Part shown: piece by piece, positions 31,910 through 44,020 of the stretch
Layout of the letters: each line of letters begins with the position of its first letter
Numbering within the stretch: the stretch's first letter is position 1
DNA from: Saccharomycopsis fibuligera x Saccharomycopsis cf. fibuligera
Lineage: Eukaryota > Ascomycota > Saccharomycetes > Ascoideales > Saccharomycopsidaceae
Direction: 5' to 3'
Assembly: GCA_001936135.1 (NCBI GenBank)
Contig: CP012814.1
Coordinates: 1,240,001 to 1,304,000 of the forward strand
DNA: 64,000 bases
Position numbers and translations under genes: made by a program
Notes under the pieces: model-generated
The model's input: the letters and a program-made list of their open reading frames with translations, nothing else
Told to the model about the DNA's origin: nothing
Databases searched by the model: none

Positions 31910-33142
31910 ATGTCAGAGAGCAACAGCAGCAGCAACAGCAGCAACAGCAGCAGACTGTTCATCAGACCTGTGAGAAGAATCTTGACGAATGAGGACTTGG
32001 CGAAATGGCAGGGCTCAGCGACGTACGAGGAGCTAGTGTCGTTCGTGGAGAAGCTTGCAGAGTCAGTGAGAGGCAAGACCAACGACGCTGAGTGCGAGGT
32101 GTCGAGTGCGGTGACGGAGGTGCTTCTGGTGTTGGACAAGATTGAGCAGATCGTTGCACAGTTCCCCGTGGTTAAGGATAAGAACAGCTCGCGGTTTGGC
32201 AAAGTGGAGTTTAGAGATTTTTACGACGAGGTGAGAAAGCAGAGCAGCGGGTTGTTGCTAGGGATAAGCGGGCTTACCGAGAAGCATTTGGTTGGCGATG
32301 GTGGTGGTGATGGTGACAGCAAGGACGCGAGAACTGAATTGTGCGTATATTTGAACGAGTCGTGGGGAAATAGAACGAGAATCGATTACGGGTCAGGCCA
32401 CGAGCTCAACTTTATGTGCTTCTTGCTATGTTTGACCAAGCTAGACATACTACACGGCGACGACGACGCTGCGGCCATCGTCTTGAAGATATTCACACGG
32501 TACATTTCTCTAATGCGGATTCTTCAGCAAAAGTACTGGCTAGAGCCCGCTGGGTCGCACGGGGTGTGGGGGCTCGACGACTACCATTTCTTGCCGTTTT
32601 TGTTTGGCGCTTCGCAGCTCGCCCCGCACCCTCACTTGCGGCCCAAGTCCATCCACAATGGCGAGTACGTGGAGATGTTCAAGGACAAGTACATGTACTT
32701 TCACTGTATCTGGTTCATCAACCAGGTGAAGACGGCGTCGCTCAGATGGCACAGCCCGATGCTCGATGATATCAGCGGGGTCAAGACGTGGCAGAAGATC
32801 TCCGAGGGGATGGTCAAGATGTACAAGGCAGAAGTGTTGGCCAAGTTGCCAATCATCCAGCATTTCTTTTTCGGGAGCATCTTGAGGGCGCCAGAGGGAG
32901 TTTCGCCGCCAAGGACAACGACGGCGTCAAGCAGCAGTGGCCATCACCAACATGACGGGGCTTGCACTCATGGTCCAGGTCCAGGTCCAGATGGCGACGA
33001 GGGGCTTCCGGTGGTGCACCAGCACAGCTGGGGCGACTGTTGTGGGATCAAGTTGCCGAGCGCTATTGCGGCGCGGGAGATGGAACAGAGCAGCAACAAC
33101 AACAACAACAACAACAACATCAGGCCGATTCCGTTTGACTAG
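31910..33142 (+). CDS. RRD2: PP2A phosphatase activator Rrd2 (PTPA, peptidyl-prolyl isomerase)
   Basis: Phosphotyrosyl phosphatase activator that acts as a prolyl isomerase on PP2A-type phosphatases and is needed for their active conformation. 410 residues from the ATG at 31910, preceded by an in-frame extension opening only with TTG. Hallmarks: SSRFGKVEFRDFYDEV, RIDYGSGHELNFM, WLEPAGSHGVWGLDDYHFLP, ASLRWHSPMLDDISGVKTW, MVKMYKAEVLAKLPIIQHF, GDCCGIKLPSAIAA. The ending RPIPFD and the two-segment fit to Rrd2 (DESWGN-type and ISGVKTW) make it Rrd2 rather than Rrd1. A Ser run at the N-terminus and an Asn run (about residues 395-404) before the last six residues are additions. Codons are notably GC-rich compared with its neighbours on the left. 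CTG at 32126-32128 falls at a position that is polar in S. cerevisiae. Confidence 0.95.
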   Translation: MSESNSSSNSSNSSRLFIRPVRRILTNEDLAKWQGSATYEELVSFVEKLAESVRGKTNDAECEVSSAVTEVLLVLDKIEQIVAQFPVVKDKNSSRFGKVEFRDFYDEVRKQSSGLLLGISGLTEKHLVGDGGGDGDSKDARTELCVYLNESWGNRTRIDYGSGHELNFMCFLLCLTKLDILHGDDDAAAIVLKIFTRYISLMRILQQKYWLEPAGSHGVWGLDDYHFLPFLFGASQLAPHPHLRPKSIHNGEYVEMFKDKYMYFHCIWFINQVKTASLRWHSPMLDDISGVKTWQKISEGMVKMYKAEVLAKLPIIQHFFFGSILRAPEGVSPPRTTTASSSSGHHQHDGACTHGPGPGPDGDEGLPVVHQHSWGDCCGIKLPSAIAAREMEQSSNNNNNNNNIRPIPFD

Positions 33143-34079
33143 ACGGCTGTCGTTTCTGCTCTGCTCTGCTCTGCTCTGCTCTGCTCTGCTCTGCTCTGCT
33201 CTGCTCTGCTACCAATTGATTATTTTATATATCTTGTCGGCGTATATATAAACATTTGTTGTGTCTGGCACACATGAAAATGTTACGAGCCCTGTTCTGA
33301 TTACGCAAACGCTTATGTAACCAGCGGTCCACGTAAGCAATTAGGTAATTGCATTACACGTGACACAACTCACGTGCCTGCTCACGTGGCTCTTCGGATC
33401 TCTCTTTTTTTTGTGTGCGTGTGTGTGTGTTTACCCTCCTGCCGAGACGTGCGGCTGCTGCTGCTGCTGCTGCTGGGCGTTTTCGATTCCTGTTTTTACC
33501 ATTCGAGAGAGAGAGAGAGTTGTCGAATGAATCACTTTGGCTGTGTGCTATGCTATGCCATGCTATATACTACTCTGCTATCCTACACCACCGGCAATAC
33601 TCATTCCAATTGCGCTAAGCATCTACTACCACACACACACACACACAGACGTCCACTGGGATACACTCCAGTACAACATCCTCCACCACCACCACACACA
33701 CACGCACACTGCTCTCTGCCAGCGCTCCTAGTACAACGACTCTCCTGTTTTTCCCCTAGTGCCCCCCAGCAAGTGAGTGAGTGAGTGAATAAGTTATTCA
33801 GTTATTTAGTTAGTGAGTGAGTGTCCCGCCGCCCGCTCTTGCTCTTGATCAAAATCTGCTATACGCTCGCTGCTCCATGCGTATACTGTATACATCCATC
33901 CACTTCAACCCTTGACTGCTTGACTACTTGACTACTACTGTTCTTCCTTCACACTCTCTGTACACACATTCTCATTCTCCCATCCTCTCTGTCACATAGA
34001 TACACCATACATACACCTGTTGTCTGCCGATACGCCGCCGCCGCCCCGCCCCTGTGCTTCTCTTCTCATAGTGCAATCA
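33143..34079. promoter_or_regulatory. CYR1 upstream region with CACGTG cluster
   Basis: 937 bp between RRD2 and CYR1. Three CACGTG E-boxes at 33357-33362, 33371-33376 and 33383-33388 (start-to-start spacing 14 and 12 bp) form a tight cluster about 700 bp before the ATG; such sites bind Cbf1, Pho4 or Tye7 type bHLH factors. Downstream are GT, GCT, GA, CA and GTGA microsatellites (33418-33431, 33452-33476, 33506-33519, 33631-33648, 33773-33786). The last 200 bp are C/T-rich, probably the transcribed leader. Confidence 0.6.
33155..33210 (+). repeat. Eleven TCTGC pentanucleotide repeats
   Basis: Perfect 5 bp tandem repeat, about 11 copies, beginning 13 bp after the RRD2 stop codon and so in its 3' untranslated region. 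Confidence 0.95.
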
Positions 34080-35480
34080 ATGTCCTCAAATCCCAGCCCT
34101 ACCACAGGCAGCCCTCCCGCTGAGAATGCAAACAGCAACATCATTGACCAGATAAACCGCTCCAACACCATCAACACCAGACGCAACCACAACAACTCCA
34201 TCCCCTCCGCCAACTATCCTTTTTCAAATATGCCGCCCACCTACCACCAGCAGCAGCACCAGCAGCAGCAGCAGCAGCAGCACCAATCCGACAGCTCCAG
34301 CCCCCAAACCTACAGAAACAACTCTGACCCAAATATATCGACTCTCAAGCAATCCAGATTCTCCAACGCTTTTTCAAGTTCCACAAGCCCACACGATAGC
34401 GATATATCGCCCCTCAGCAGCAGGAAGTCTTCTATCGCCAATACCCCATCATCCCTAGCCAACTCCAGTAACAACAACAACAACAATCCTCCTAGCGCTT
34501 CCGGAAGATTCTCCCCCCGTAGGCTTGTCCCTCCTGCTTCTCCAGGAACCGCTGATACCGCTGCTGCTGCTAATATTAATAACAATAATAATAACAATAA
34601 TAATAACAACAATCTTCCGTCGATAGAAGTGCTAAGCACAAACTCCCCTAGAAAGCCAGCACCGGATGACAACGATGACGCGTCTTTGAAATCAGTGTCG
34701 CATAAAGCTGGTCAAGGATTGAAAAATTCAATCAAGAAGACCGCTTCTCATATTTTCCTAAGGTCAAAGCTTGATGGTTCCAACAACAACAACAACAACA
34801 ACAATAACGCTGCTTTTGATTCTGATGACGGCACCCAGGGCAAGGATAGCTTCAGTTCTGATAGACCTGACGACGCCCTGCTTTCGGAAACTGGCCAGCA
34901 GCAGCAGCAGCAGCATGAAATTACAGTCCCCAAAAATAGATCATACACTAAGCTCAGATTCCAGGATTTCAATCAGCCGCAGGACCAACAGCAACAACAA
35001 CAAATGTCATCGCGCCAACTGCCAATACCGTCACAACCGCAATCCAGACACTCTAGTATCCAATCTTCTCCCCAGGATCCTGCTTATCATCAACACCATC
35101 ATGGTTTGGGCGCCTTGCCAAAAGGTTACAAAGGGTTCCATGCCCCAAAGCCCTCAGTGGCGAATATTCCTCCATTAAAGGTGCCAATCCAGCCCTCGCA
35201 TCATAAAAAGGGCAGCCGTAAAAAAAATTCATTGTTAAATAAACTCATAAATCCAAGAAAGGCACCAGACACAAGCAGCGAATTTGGCGGCATTGATGAA
35301 CAACAGCAGTATAATTACCAGCAACTGCCGCAGCAACAGCAGCAACAGCAACAACAACCCTCACGGCTGGCTCTATCTTCGCATCAAGTACAGGAGCGGC
35401 AGTTACAGAAGCAAGAACAACAACAGCATAATCAACAAGCGCAACAGCAACAACAGACGCAGTACGACAACGATAGTAAT

Positions 35481-35511
<31 letters not shown>

Positions 35512-38500
35512 TTACTGGCAGCCCATTGAAAACTAGACAAAATTCAAACTCTTCGGTAGCCAGCTCCAAAAGCCACCATGGCCCTAGAAAAGGTATTTTC
35601 AATTTCCATTCATCTAGCAGATTAAAGTCAATCTCGTCAGAAAGAAGCAACTCGTCGGTCAGCGCAAACACCAACAACAGCTCAGAGGGGACAAACTTAT
35701 CCAAGCCGTCATTTTATGACATTGACATCAATCTAGATAGCATGGCAGGAGTAGTTTATGCCGATAATGCCAACAATACCAACAACTCCTACAACTATAA
35801 TAATGCCAATAGTAGAAATTCCGCCAGCTATCCCAGATCTCCAGTCAGTGGCGGCAAAAAACCGTCGTTTATCTCCACAAACAGTCCCGGCATTTCAAGA
35901 GCAGCTAGTTCTGACAAAGTAAACAACAACAACAATAACAACAATAACAATAATAATAATATCCGCAATTTTAGTGTGGGTGACAATGGCTTTTTCAGCG
36001 GTGGCGATGACGGACTAGATACCAGTAATTTTATCCCTAGCTCAAAAGGATGGAGACCGCCTGATTCGTGGGGAGTTAAGCCTGATCTCACATTGATCAA
36101 TAAAAAGAATAAGGAAAAATCAAGAGCAAACTCATTGGACCCACCAAGAATGACAAAGGGCAATTCTGACGATGGGAACCTCAACGTCGTCAACAATGCC
36201 AACAATGCCAGCAACAATATTGATGAACGGTTTTACTCGGTTTCTACCCCATCATCCAAAACGTATTCCAGCGGATACAACACCAGGCGCTCAACTGCTT
36301 ACAGGCTCGGTGGTTCCATCGGCAACAATACCGAGATCAGCTCGCAGTACTCTAATCTGGACTTGGCCAAGCTTAATGAGTCCACTGATCCGCTAAGCGT
36401 TGAAGGGTTGCTGAGATCAAATAGCAAGTACGGCACTGCCACCGGCACTGCCACCGCTACCGCCACCGATTACGACCAGTCCACTCTTGGTCCTCGCAAT
36501 AGTAATGATGACCAGGCTGGTAAGGGCCAGCCGCGCAATTATGACAGGTTCCAGAGTTTTGATAGCAGTATTGAAAATAGCGGCCCGTCTCGCCATACCG
36601 TGGCTGATGGTGGCAATGATGAGCCTTTCTCTCCAACGGATGTTGCTGCCTCAGCAGATAACAACAACAACAATGATGATGATGGCGGTGGTGAGCACCA
36701 CCGTGGGAGTAGACTTGAACTTCAGCGGAAACCTACCGACACCAGCATAACGTTCAACAATTACGTGATGAAGCCAAAGTCACAAAAACTGTCGCTGTTC
36801 CAGAATGGCCAAGCACCGCCAACCCCCAACGTTTACCCAATGTATAACCAGAAAAACCAAAGCTTGCCAGAGCTCTTGAAAACGTTGAGCTTGGTCACTG
36901 GGTCCTACACATTGAAGATTTTCAGACCGGACAATTCCTTCACTACGATTTCCGCGCCCGTTGACACTACAGCCGGCGAGTTTTTGGCCAAGTGCGAGAA
37001 AAAATTCCGGTTAGTGAATGCTACAAACTACCAAATCGTATTCAAAATCGGCAAGTCTACCAAGGTGTTGGATTTGGAAGACCGCCCGTTGCAGATCCAG
37101 TGCTTTATCTTGTTGCTTGCTGGGTACGACAGCGAGCGCGACGACTTGAACTTTGTTGGAAGAGAAGACATCACGTACATTTGCAAGTTTGTGCTCGAGG
37201 ACAATATCTTTTCGCAGCCGTCTATTGACAGCGAGGAAAACTTGAAGGCCAACAAGGACTACACCTCGGTCAACCTCAGCGACTCGGGGCTCCATGTGAT
37301 TCCGTTGGTCTTTTACCAGCACACGTACGAGATTGAGGAGTTGGACGTCTCGGGGAATCCTTCCATCATCTTGCCGTCGGACTTTATTAGCAGCTGCAAC
37401 AACTTGAGAAAAGTGTACTTTGCGGGCAACCGAGCCACCCACTTCCCGATAAATTTGCTCGAGGCGAAAAAGCTCACCAAGCTAACGGTGGAGAATAACT
37501 TGATTAGAGTTGTCCCAGAGAGAATTGGCTCGTTGACGCATTTGACCAAGCTATTCTTGAATGGCAACAACATTTCCGAATTGCCGCGCTCGGTGGTGAA
37601 CTTGAAGAACTTGCGAGTTTTGAACTTGTCGTCCAACAATTTTAAGCACTTTCCCGAACCGGTCACCGAGCTCGAGGAGTTGGAAAGCTTGGATATCAGC
37701 TTCAACCAAATAGAATCGATTCCTCCGTCGATTGTGAAGCTCAGACACTTGGAGCATTTGAACATGGCCACCAACTGCCTAAACCAAACATTGCCGAAAT
37801 ATTTTGCCGACTTGCCCAAAGTGCGAGAACTAAACATCCAGTATAACAACTTGACAAACTTTGATTCTGCTGGATTGATGCCAAACTTGGAACGCTTGTT
37901 TGCCAGTAAGAACAATGTCTCGCGGTTCAAGTTCCAGGCTAAGAACTTGAAAGTTTTCCTATTTGACAGAAACCCAATCATCGAGATTCCCTTCAACGAC
38001 ATCATGTTGGAATCGCTAACTACGTTGAACTTGTCAAAGGCAAAATTGACCTCCTTGACAAACGAAGACTTGCTAAGGTTGAGCAACATTGAAACGCTAC
38101 ACTTGGATAAAAACGGGCTCACGTACTTGCCTTCACAGATTGGATCGCTCAAAAAGTTGGTTTATCTTTCGGTGTATTCCAACAATTTGCAATCCATTCC
38201 CGAATCAATTGGTGACTTGCGCAGCTTGCAGTATTTGGACTTGCATGGCAACAACATCAAGTTTGTGCCGGACACGATTTGGAACTGCCCGTTGTCCAAA
38301 TTGAATTTATCCTCCAACTTGTTGCAGAACTTCCCGCTCCATCCAAAGTCCAGCAAGTCTTCGCTTACTTCGTCAAGAATTCAAACGAGAAAGTCTTCCG
38401 CGGTTAGCGGCCAGTTGGAAGACAGCCAAACTTCGCTTGACTCAATTTCTGAAAACCTCAACCATAACATTGCAAATAACAACAACAACAACAACAACAA

Positions 38501-41351
38501 TAATAATAATAATAATAATAATAATAACGCCAGTAATAACAATAGTGGTAGTAATGGTAGCGGTAGTAATGGTAGCGGTAGTAATACTAACAATAGGGAA
38601 CGGTTGAACTCCATCGATGAGTTGAACTACCATGGCGGCGATCTAGGAGGAGCGCTAACTGACTTGGCTCTAAGTTTGCAAGTTTTGAGTATTGCGGACA
38701 ATCGACTTTCTGATGACTGTTTTGAGTCGATCTCGATATTCGGAGAGTTGAAAAGCTTGAACTTGTCATACAATGAGTTGATTGAAATACCCACAGGCAT
38801 CTTGCGCCGGTTGCCTAAGTTGATTGAGTTGTACTTGTCCGGCAACGAGTTGAACAACTTGCCCGGTGACGATTTTGCCACGCTCAAGTACTTGAAAGTG
38901 TTGCACATCAATGGCAACAAGATCCATACGTTGCCTTATGACTTGTCCAAGATTCGAACGTTGAACGTTTTGGATGCCGGATCAAACCAGCTCAAGTATA
39001 ACATTTCAAACTACCAATACGACTGGAACTGGCAGTGGAACTTGGAATTGAAGTATTTGAATTTTTCCGGTAACAAGCGACTAGAGATCAGCCGGCAGTA
39101 CACCCACTCCAATAGCGGCAACAAGTTGCTTGATAACATCAGATTCGATAGCTTTGTCACGTTGAAGCACTTGAGGGTGCTTGGGTTGATTGATGTCACC
39201 TTGAGAAATTCTGACTCGTCATTGCCTGATGAGTCCATCAACACCAGAGTGCGTACTACTGCGTCGGAATACTACAATTACCGATACGGTATTGCAGACA
39301 CTTTGGGCCAGCGCGACAACATTTCTGCTAGAGAGATTCTATACAACAACTTTAGAGGCCACGAGGATGAATTGTTGATTTGCTTGTTTGATGGCAAAAA
39401 CGAAAACCAGAAGCACGGACACAAGATTTGCCATTTGATGCAGGAAATATTCAAGAACATCTTCACCGAAGAGTTGAAAAAAGAAGGACCCAAGGACACG
39501 ATTGAAGACAGCTTGAGAAGATCGTTCTTGTCGTTGAATAGAGAAATCAACAATTACTGGCAGCAGAACGCTAATGATGAAGCCGCAGCTCGAGAATCCG
39601 ACGATCCGTACAGATTAGCTGAAGAAGATGTCATTAGCGGCTGTTGTATGACGATTGTTTACATCAAGGGCCAAAACCTTTACGCCGCCAACATCGGAGA
39701 CGGGATGGGATTGATTTCGAAAAGTAACGGCGAGCATGAGTTATTGACTGAAAAACATGATCCTACCACCAGAGACGAATTTGAACGAATCAGATTAAGC
39801 GGAGGGTTTGTCTCTAGTAAAGGCGAGCTTGACGGAGTGGCTGAAGTTTCTAGAGCCGTTGGGTTCTTGAACTTGTTGCCTCATATCAACTCGAAGCCTC
39901 ACATCAAAGCAATGACGTTGGCCTCGACTCACGAAATGTTGGTTATTGGAACTAGCCAGCTATGGGAATTTGTCTCGTTTGAGACTGCCGTTGATGTGAT
40001 TAGTCAAAACAAGAAAGATCCAATGATTGCTGCTCAAAAGCTACGTGATTTTGCCATTTCCTACGGCGCTAAGGACAAGATGACTGTGATTGTGTTGACT
40101 TTAAGCAACAAGAAAAAATCGAACCTTCGTCAAACGAGATTCAGTATTGCCGAGGAGTCCCTATTGCTGCCAATCAAAAAGAGAAGAGAACGATTGTACG
40201 ACTCTAATTTGAACCGACTCAATAACGAGATCAGCCCACCAGAGGGGGCAGTGGCTATGGTTTTCACCGATATCAAGAACAGTACGTTGCTTTGGGATAC
40301 GTATCCAAGTGGGATGCGCAGTGCAATCAAGACCCATAACGCAATCATGAGAAGACAGTTGCGTTTTGTTGGCGGCTATGAAGTTAAGACTGAAGGTGAT
40401 GCGTTCATGGTCTCTTTCCCCACCCCGATCTCTGCCCTCGTATGGTGTTTCAATGTTCAGTTGCAGTTGTTGACAGCAGACTGGCCGGTGGAGATTCTTG
40501 AGTCTAGCCAGTGTTGTGAGATTACTGATTCGAAAAACGTGGCGATTTTTAGAGGGCTTTCTGTGCGAATGGGTATCCATTGGGGGTTCCCGGTGTGCGA
40601 GCCAGACGCGATTACTGGAAGAATGGACTATTTTGGCCCAATGGTGAACCGCGCCTCGAGAGTTAGCTCAGTGGCAGATGGCGGACAAATCACCATTAGT
40701 AATGACTACTTGAAAGAGTTCAACAAACTATTGGCAGTTCATGAGAAGGTCAAAGCTGGCACAAAGTCCGTCAAGGAGGCGTATGGAGATGAAGGAGTAG
40801 GAGGCATTTTGGAACGAGAAATGGATACCTTGGAGAGCATTGGCTACACGATCCAAGAAATTGGCGAAAAGAAGCTCAAGGGATTAGAAACTCCCGAGTT
40901 CATCTCATTGTTGTTCCCTAAGAAACTCGAAGAGAGAATAAATTTCGTCAATAATGGAAATGTTGAACCAGGGGCCGACAATCAAGCAATTTCAAGAAAT
41001 AACAGCGGGATCCTCGGCGGGCTAATCAAGATTGGCGATCTTTATGAGTTGGAAGTCGTGGCTATAAAGCTTGAAAAAGTATGTTCAATGTTTGCCGGTA
41101 CGACGATTCCCGGGGATTTGATTTCGGAAGACAAAGTGAAGTCAAAGGAAGACATCCTTCGTATTGTTCGCAATCCTAATGTAAATTCAGAATATGAGTA
41201 TTTGATGATGTTGGATAACGTGGTTACGAGAATTGAAAACTGTACCAAGGTTATTAAGCTTAACCAAGTGTTTAGACAAGCTAGGCAACAGTCTACTGAC
41301 TCGCGGATCGATGACAGTTTCCAAGACGTTTTGAGAACCTTGTTTACCTAA
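34080..41351 (+). CDS. CYR1: Adenylate cyclase Cyr1
   Basis: Makes cAMP from ATP; activated by Ras and by CO2/bicarbonate and other cues in Candida, and feeds protein kinase A. 2423 residues from the ATG at 34080, against about 1690 in C. albicans and 2026 in S. cerevisiae. Residues 1-900 are disordered with many Gln and Asn runs. A Ras-association domain lies near 935-1020 (GSYTLKIFRPDNSFTTIS). Leucine-rich repeats run about 1063-1707 (LTHLTKLFLNGNNISELP and many more), interrupted near 1463-1507 by an Asn/Ser/Gly insert. A PP2C-like domain follows (about 1750-2010; ANIGDGMGLI). The class III catalytic domain starts near 2055: AVAMVFTDIKNST and YEVKTEGDAFMVSF carry the two metal aspartates, MDYFGPMVNRASRV the adenine/ribose region. 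The last ~200 residues match the cyclase-associated-protein-binding tail. The upstream TTG-initiated extension is not used. Confidence 0.97.
38478..38528 (+). repeat. Asn-encoding AAC/AAT tract inside the CYR1 LRR region
   Basis: About 17 Asn codons (AAC then AAT blocks), followed by GGTAGTAATGGTAGC-type repeats to 38585 that encode Ser/Gly/Asn. They split the leucine-rich-repeat array. Confidence 0.9.
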
Positions 41352-42535
41352 CGTTGGAGGCCTTGCTGTTGCTACTACAAAAGAGAATGAGAATCGAATT
41401 TCACTTTTTTGGCTATTGTTTTGATTGGAAAGTTTACAAATTGCAGTAACTGAAAATTATAGAAGGACACGGTTTCAAGAAGCAAACAATACAGATAGAC
41501 TATTATTTCAACTAAATTAATATTCAACTTATTATATCTACTCTTAACATTTTGTTTTACTTTATTTTATTTTATTTTGCTTTATTTTCTTTTATTTTTT
41601 TATTTTATTTTATTTTTTTCTTTTCTAAACTTTTTAGTTGGCTTTTTTTTATTTGTTTTTTGTATTCTTTTCATTTACTTATTTCGCACACTTTAGTTCT
41701 TAACGTTTAATTTTTTAACTCTCCAGGTAGGATGACAATGATGTTCATATTAATGCTAATATTAATCACTTTGTATATTATCAATTGTTCTCTGCTGGCT
41801 AAAAGGCTCAAGTGCAAAGCTTACTCCAAAGATAATAATTTGAACTCAACATTAAGTGGCAAAATCATAACCATTTAAGCGAGGATCTGAGGGCCATTTT
41901 CATTGTTATTGTTATTAGTAATGTTTATTAATCAAGTATTTTAAAACTGTGAGTATGTATGTAGTTAAAGTTCATTTATATAATTTTCTATAAACTAACG
42001 ACGCTTGTCATTAATTCTGGTCTATAGGCAGCTCGGGAATAAGCATTGTTTCTAATAAAACGATATTGCTTTCACTGTACTGTGTTTTAATTCCAACTGG
42101 CACTTTAGCGATACAAGAACCGAGGGTCACCTAAAATGTCCCGTGATATCCTTGCAACCGCACCACCGGAACTAAAACCCCGAGGGAACGGCTGATTAGC
42201 AGCCTCGGCTCCGGCCCAGGCGCCAATAGACACAGCGGGCGGGCATCACCAGACACTTTCTTTTTTTTTTTTTTTTTTTTTCGCAGTTGGCCCGCCCCAG
42301 CAGTCCTTTCGCTCCAATCACACTGGCCGATCTGTCCTGACAATTCGCTACTCTCTCTTTCGCTACAGTATCCCCAGAATCAAGAAGCTGTCGCTCAGAG
42401 AAGACAAAAGACAAAAAAATAAAATAAAATAAAAAAAAAAAATAAAAAAACACACTTTACAACAGTAGTGTTAATTGTTTTTTTTTTTTTTTTGCCTCTC
42501 CCTTTACGTTTCTCGCTCGCCACCATTCCATAATC
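41352..42535. promoter_or_regulatory. LPD1 upstream region
   Basis: 1184 bp. The first half holds ATTTT/TTTTATT repeats (41565-41620). A GC-rich block at 42145-42260 contains CCTCGGCTCCGGCC. A HAP-type CCAATCA is at 42314-42320, 216 bp before the ATG; the HAP complex controls LPD1 and other TCA-cycle genes in yeasts, so this is a fair candidate site. Poly(T) of about 23 at 42259-42281 and another just before the ATG (42478-42493). Confidence 0.55.
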
Positions 42536-44020
42536 ATGCTCTTCAGACCAATTCAATCGCAAAAGTTATTTGCCAACTATGCCAAAGTGTTGGCTAGAAA
42601 CATCTCCACCAAACAGCACGACGTTGTTGTCATTGGTGGTGGTCCAGGTGGCTACATTGCCGCCATCAAGGCCGCTCAGTTAGGTTTCAATACTGCTTGT
42701 GTCGAAAAGAGAGGCGCTTTAGGTGGTACTTGTCTTAACGTTGGTTGTATTCCATCCAAGTCCTTGTTGAACAACTCCCATTTGTTTCACCAAATAAAAC
42801 ACGATACCGCTAAGAGAGGTATTGTTGTTAAAGATGCTGAAATTGACGTGGCTGGTCTCCAAAAGGCTAAGGACACCTCTGTCAAACAATTGACTGGTGG
42901 TGTTGAAATGTTGTTCAAGAAGAATGGCGTCACCTACTACAAGGGTAACGGATCTTTTGTTGATGAACACAAGATCAAAGTTGCTCCAATTGAAGAAAAT
43001 GTCGAAGAATCCTTGATTGAAGCCAAAAACATCATTGTTGCCACTGGTTCTGAAGTCACTCCATTCCCAGGTATTGAAATCGATGAAAAACAAATCGTTT
43101 CTTCCACTGGTGTGCTTTCTTTGCAAAAAGTTCCAAAGAAGTTGACCGTTATTGGTGGTGGTATCATCGGTTTGGAAATGGGTTCTGTTTACTCTAGATT
43201 GGGTTCTGAAGTTACCGTTATTGAATACCAAAATGCCATTGGTGGTGCCGGTATGGATGCTGAAGTGTCCAAGGGTATCCAAAAGATCTTGAAAAAACAA
43301 GGCTTGAACTTCAAGCTCGGTACCAAGGTCAACGGTGCTAAGGTTAACGGCGACGTTGTTGACATTGAATTCGAAGACGTCAAGTCCGGTAAAAAGGAAT
43401 CTATTCAATCCGATGTGTTGTTAGTTTCTGTTGGTAGAAGACCATACTTGAAGGGTCTTAATGCTGAAGCCATTGGTCTTGAAATCGATCCAAAGGGCAG
43501 AGTTGTCATCAATAACAAGTTTGAAACTAAACATAGCCATATCCAAGCTATCGGTGATGTTACTTTTGGTCCAATGTTGGCCCACAAGGCTGAAGAAGAA
43601 GGTGTTGCTGCTGCTGAATACCTCAAGACTGGCCACGGTCACGTTAACTACAATGTCATCCCAGCTGTCATGTACACTTTCCCTGAAGTTGCTTGGGTTG
43701 GTAAATCCGAAGAAGAATTGAAGGAGCAAAAAATTGCTTACAAAGTTGGTAAATTCCCATTTGTTGCCAACTCTAGAGCTAAGACTAACTTGGATACTGA
43801 AGGTTTTGTCAAGATTTTGTCCGACAAAGACACTGACAGAATCTTGGGTGCTCACATCATTGGTCCAAATGCCGGTGAAATGATTGCTGAAGCTGGTTTG
43901 GCTATTGAATACGGTGCTAGTGCCGAAGATGTTGGCAGAGTTTGTCATGCTCACCCAACTTTATCTGAAGCTTTCAAAGAAGCTTGTTTGGCTGCCTACG
44001 ACAAACCATTGAACTTTTAA
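42536..44020 (+). CDS. LPD1: Mitochondrial dihydrolipoamide dehydrogenase (E3)
   Basis: FAD enzyme that reoxidises dihydrolipoamide with NAD+ in pyruvate dehydrogenase, 2-oxoglutarate dehydrogenase, branched-chain dehydrogenase and glycine cleavage (L-protein). 494 residues. N-terminal mitochondrial presequence of about 20 residues ([20 protein letters not shown]). FAD dinucleotide fold [17 protein letters not shown]; redox pair Cys66 and Cys71 in [16 protein letters not shown]-binding [17 protein letters not shown]; second FAD contact [19 protein letters not shown]; catalytic His473 and Glu478 in [10 protein letters not shown]. The codon choice is that of a highly expressed gene (TTG Leu, GGT Gly, AGA Arg) and I see no CTG. 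Confidence 0.99.
   Translation: MLFRPIQSQKLFANYAKVLARNISTKQHDVVVIGGGPGGYIAAIKAAQLGFNTACVEKRGALGGTCLNVGCIPSKSLLNNSHLFHQIKHDTAKRGIVVKDAEIDVAGLQKAKDTSVKQLTGGVEMLFKKNGVTYYKGNGSFVDEHKIKVAPIEENVEESLIEAKNIIVATGSEVTPFPGIEIDEKQIVSSTGVLSLQKVPKKLTVIGGGIIGLEMGSVYSRLGSEVTVIEYQNAIGGAGMDAEVSKGIQKILKKQGLNFKLGTKVNGAKVNGDVVDIEFEDVKSGKKESIQSDVLLVSVGRRPYLKGLNAEAIGLEIDPKGRVVINNKFETKHSHIQAIGDVTFGPMLAHKAEEEGVAAAEYLKTGHGHVNYNVIPAVMYTFPEVAWVGKSEEELKEQKIAYKVGKFPFVANSRAKTNLDTEGFVKILSDKDTDRILGAHIIGPNAGEMIAEAGLAIEYGASAEDVGRVCHAHPTLSEAFKEACLAAYDKPLNF

Noticed and set aside
33374-33784. 136-codon frame upstream of CYR1
   Set aside because: It is built from GT, CA and GCT microsatellites; no protein resemblance.
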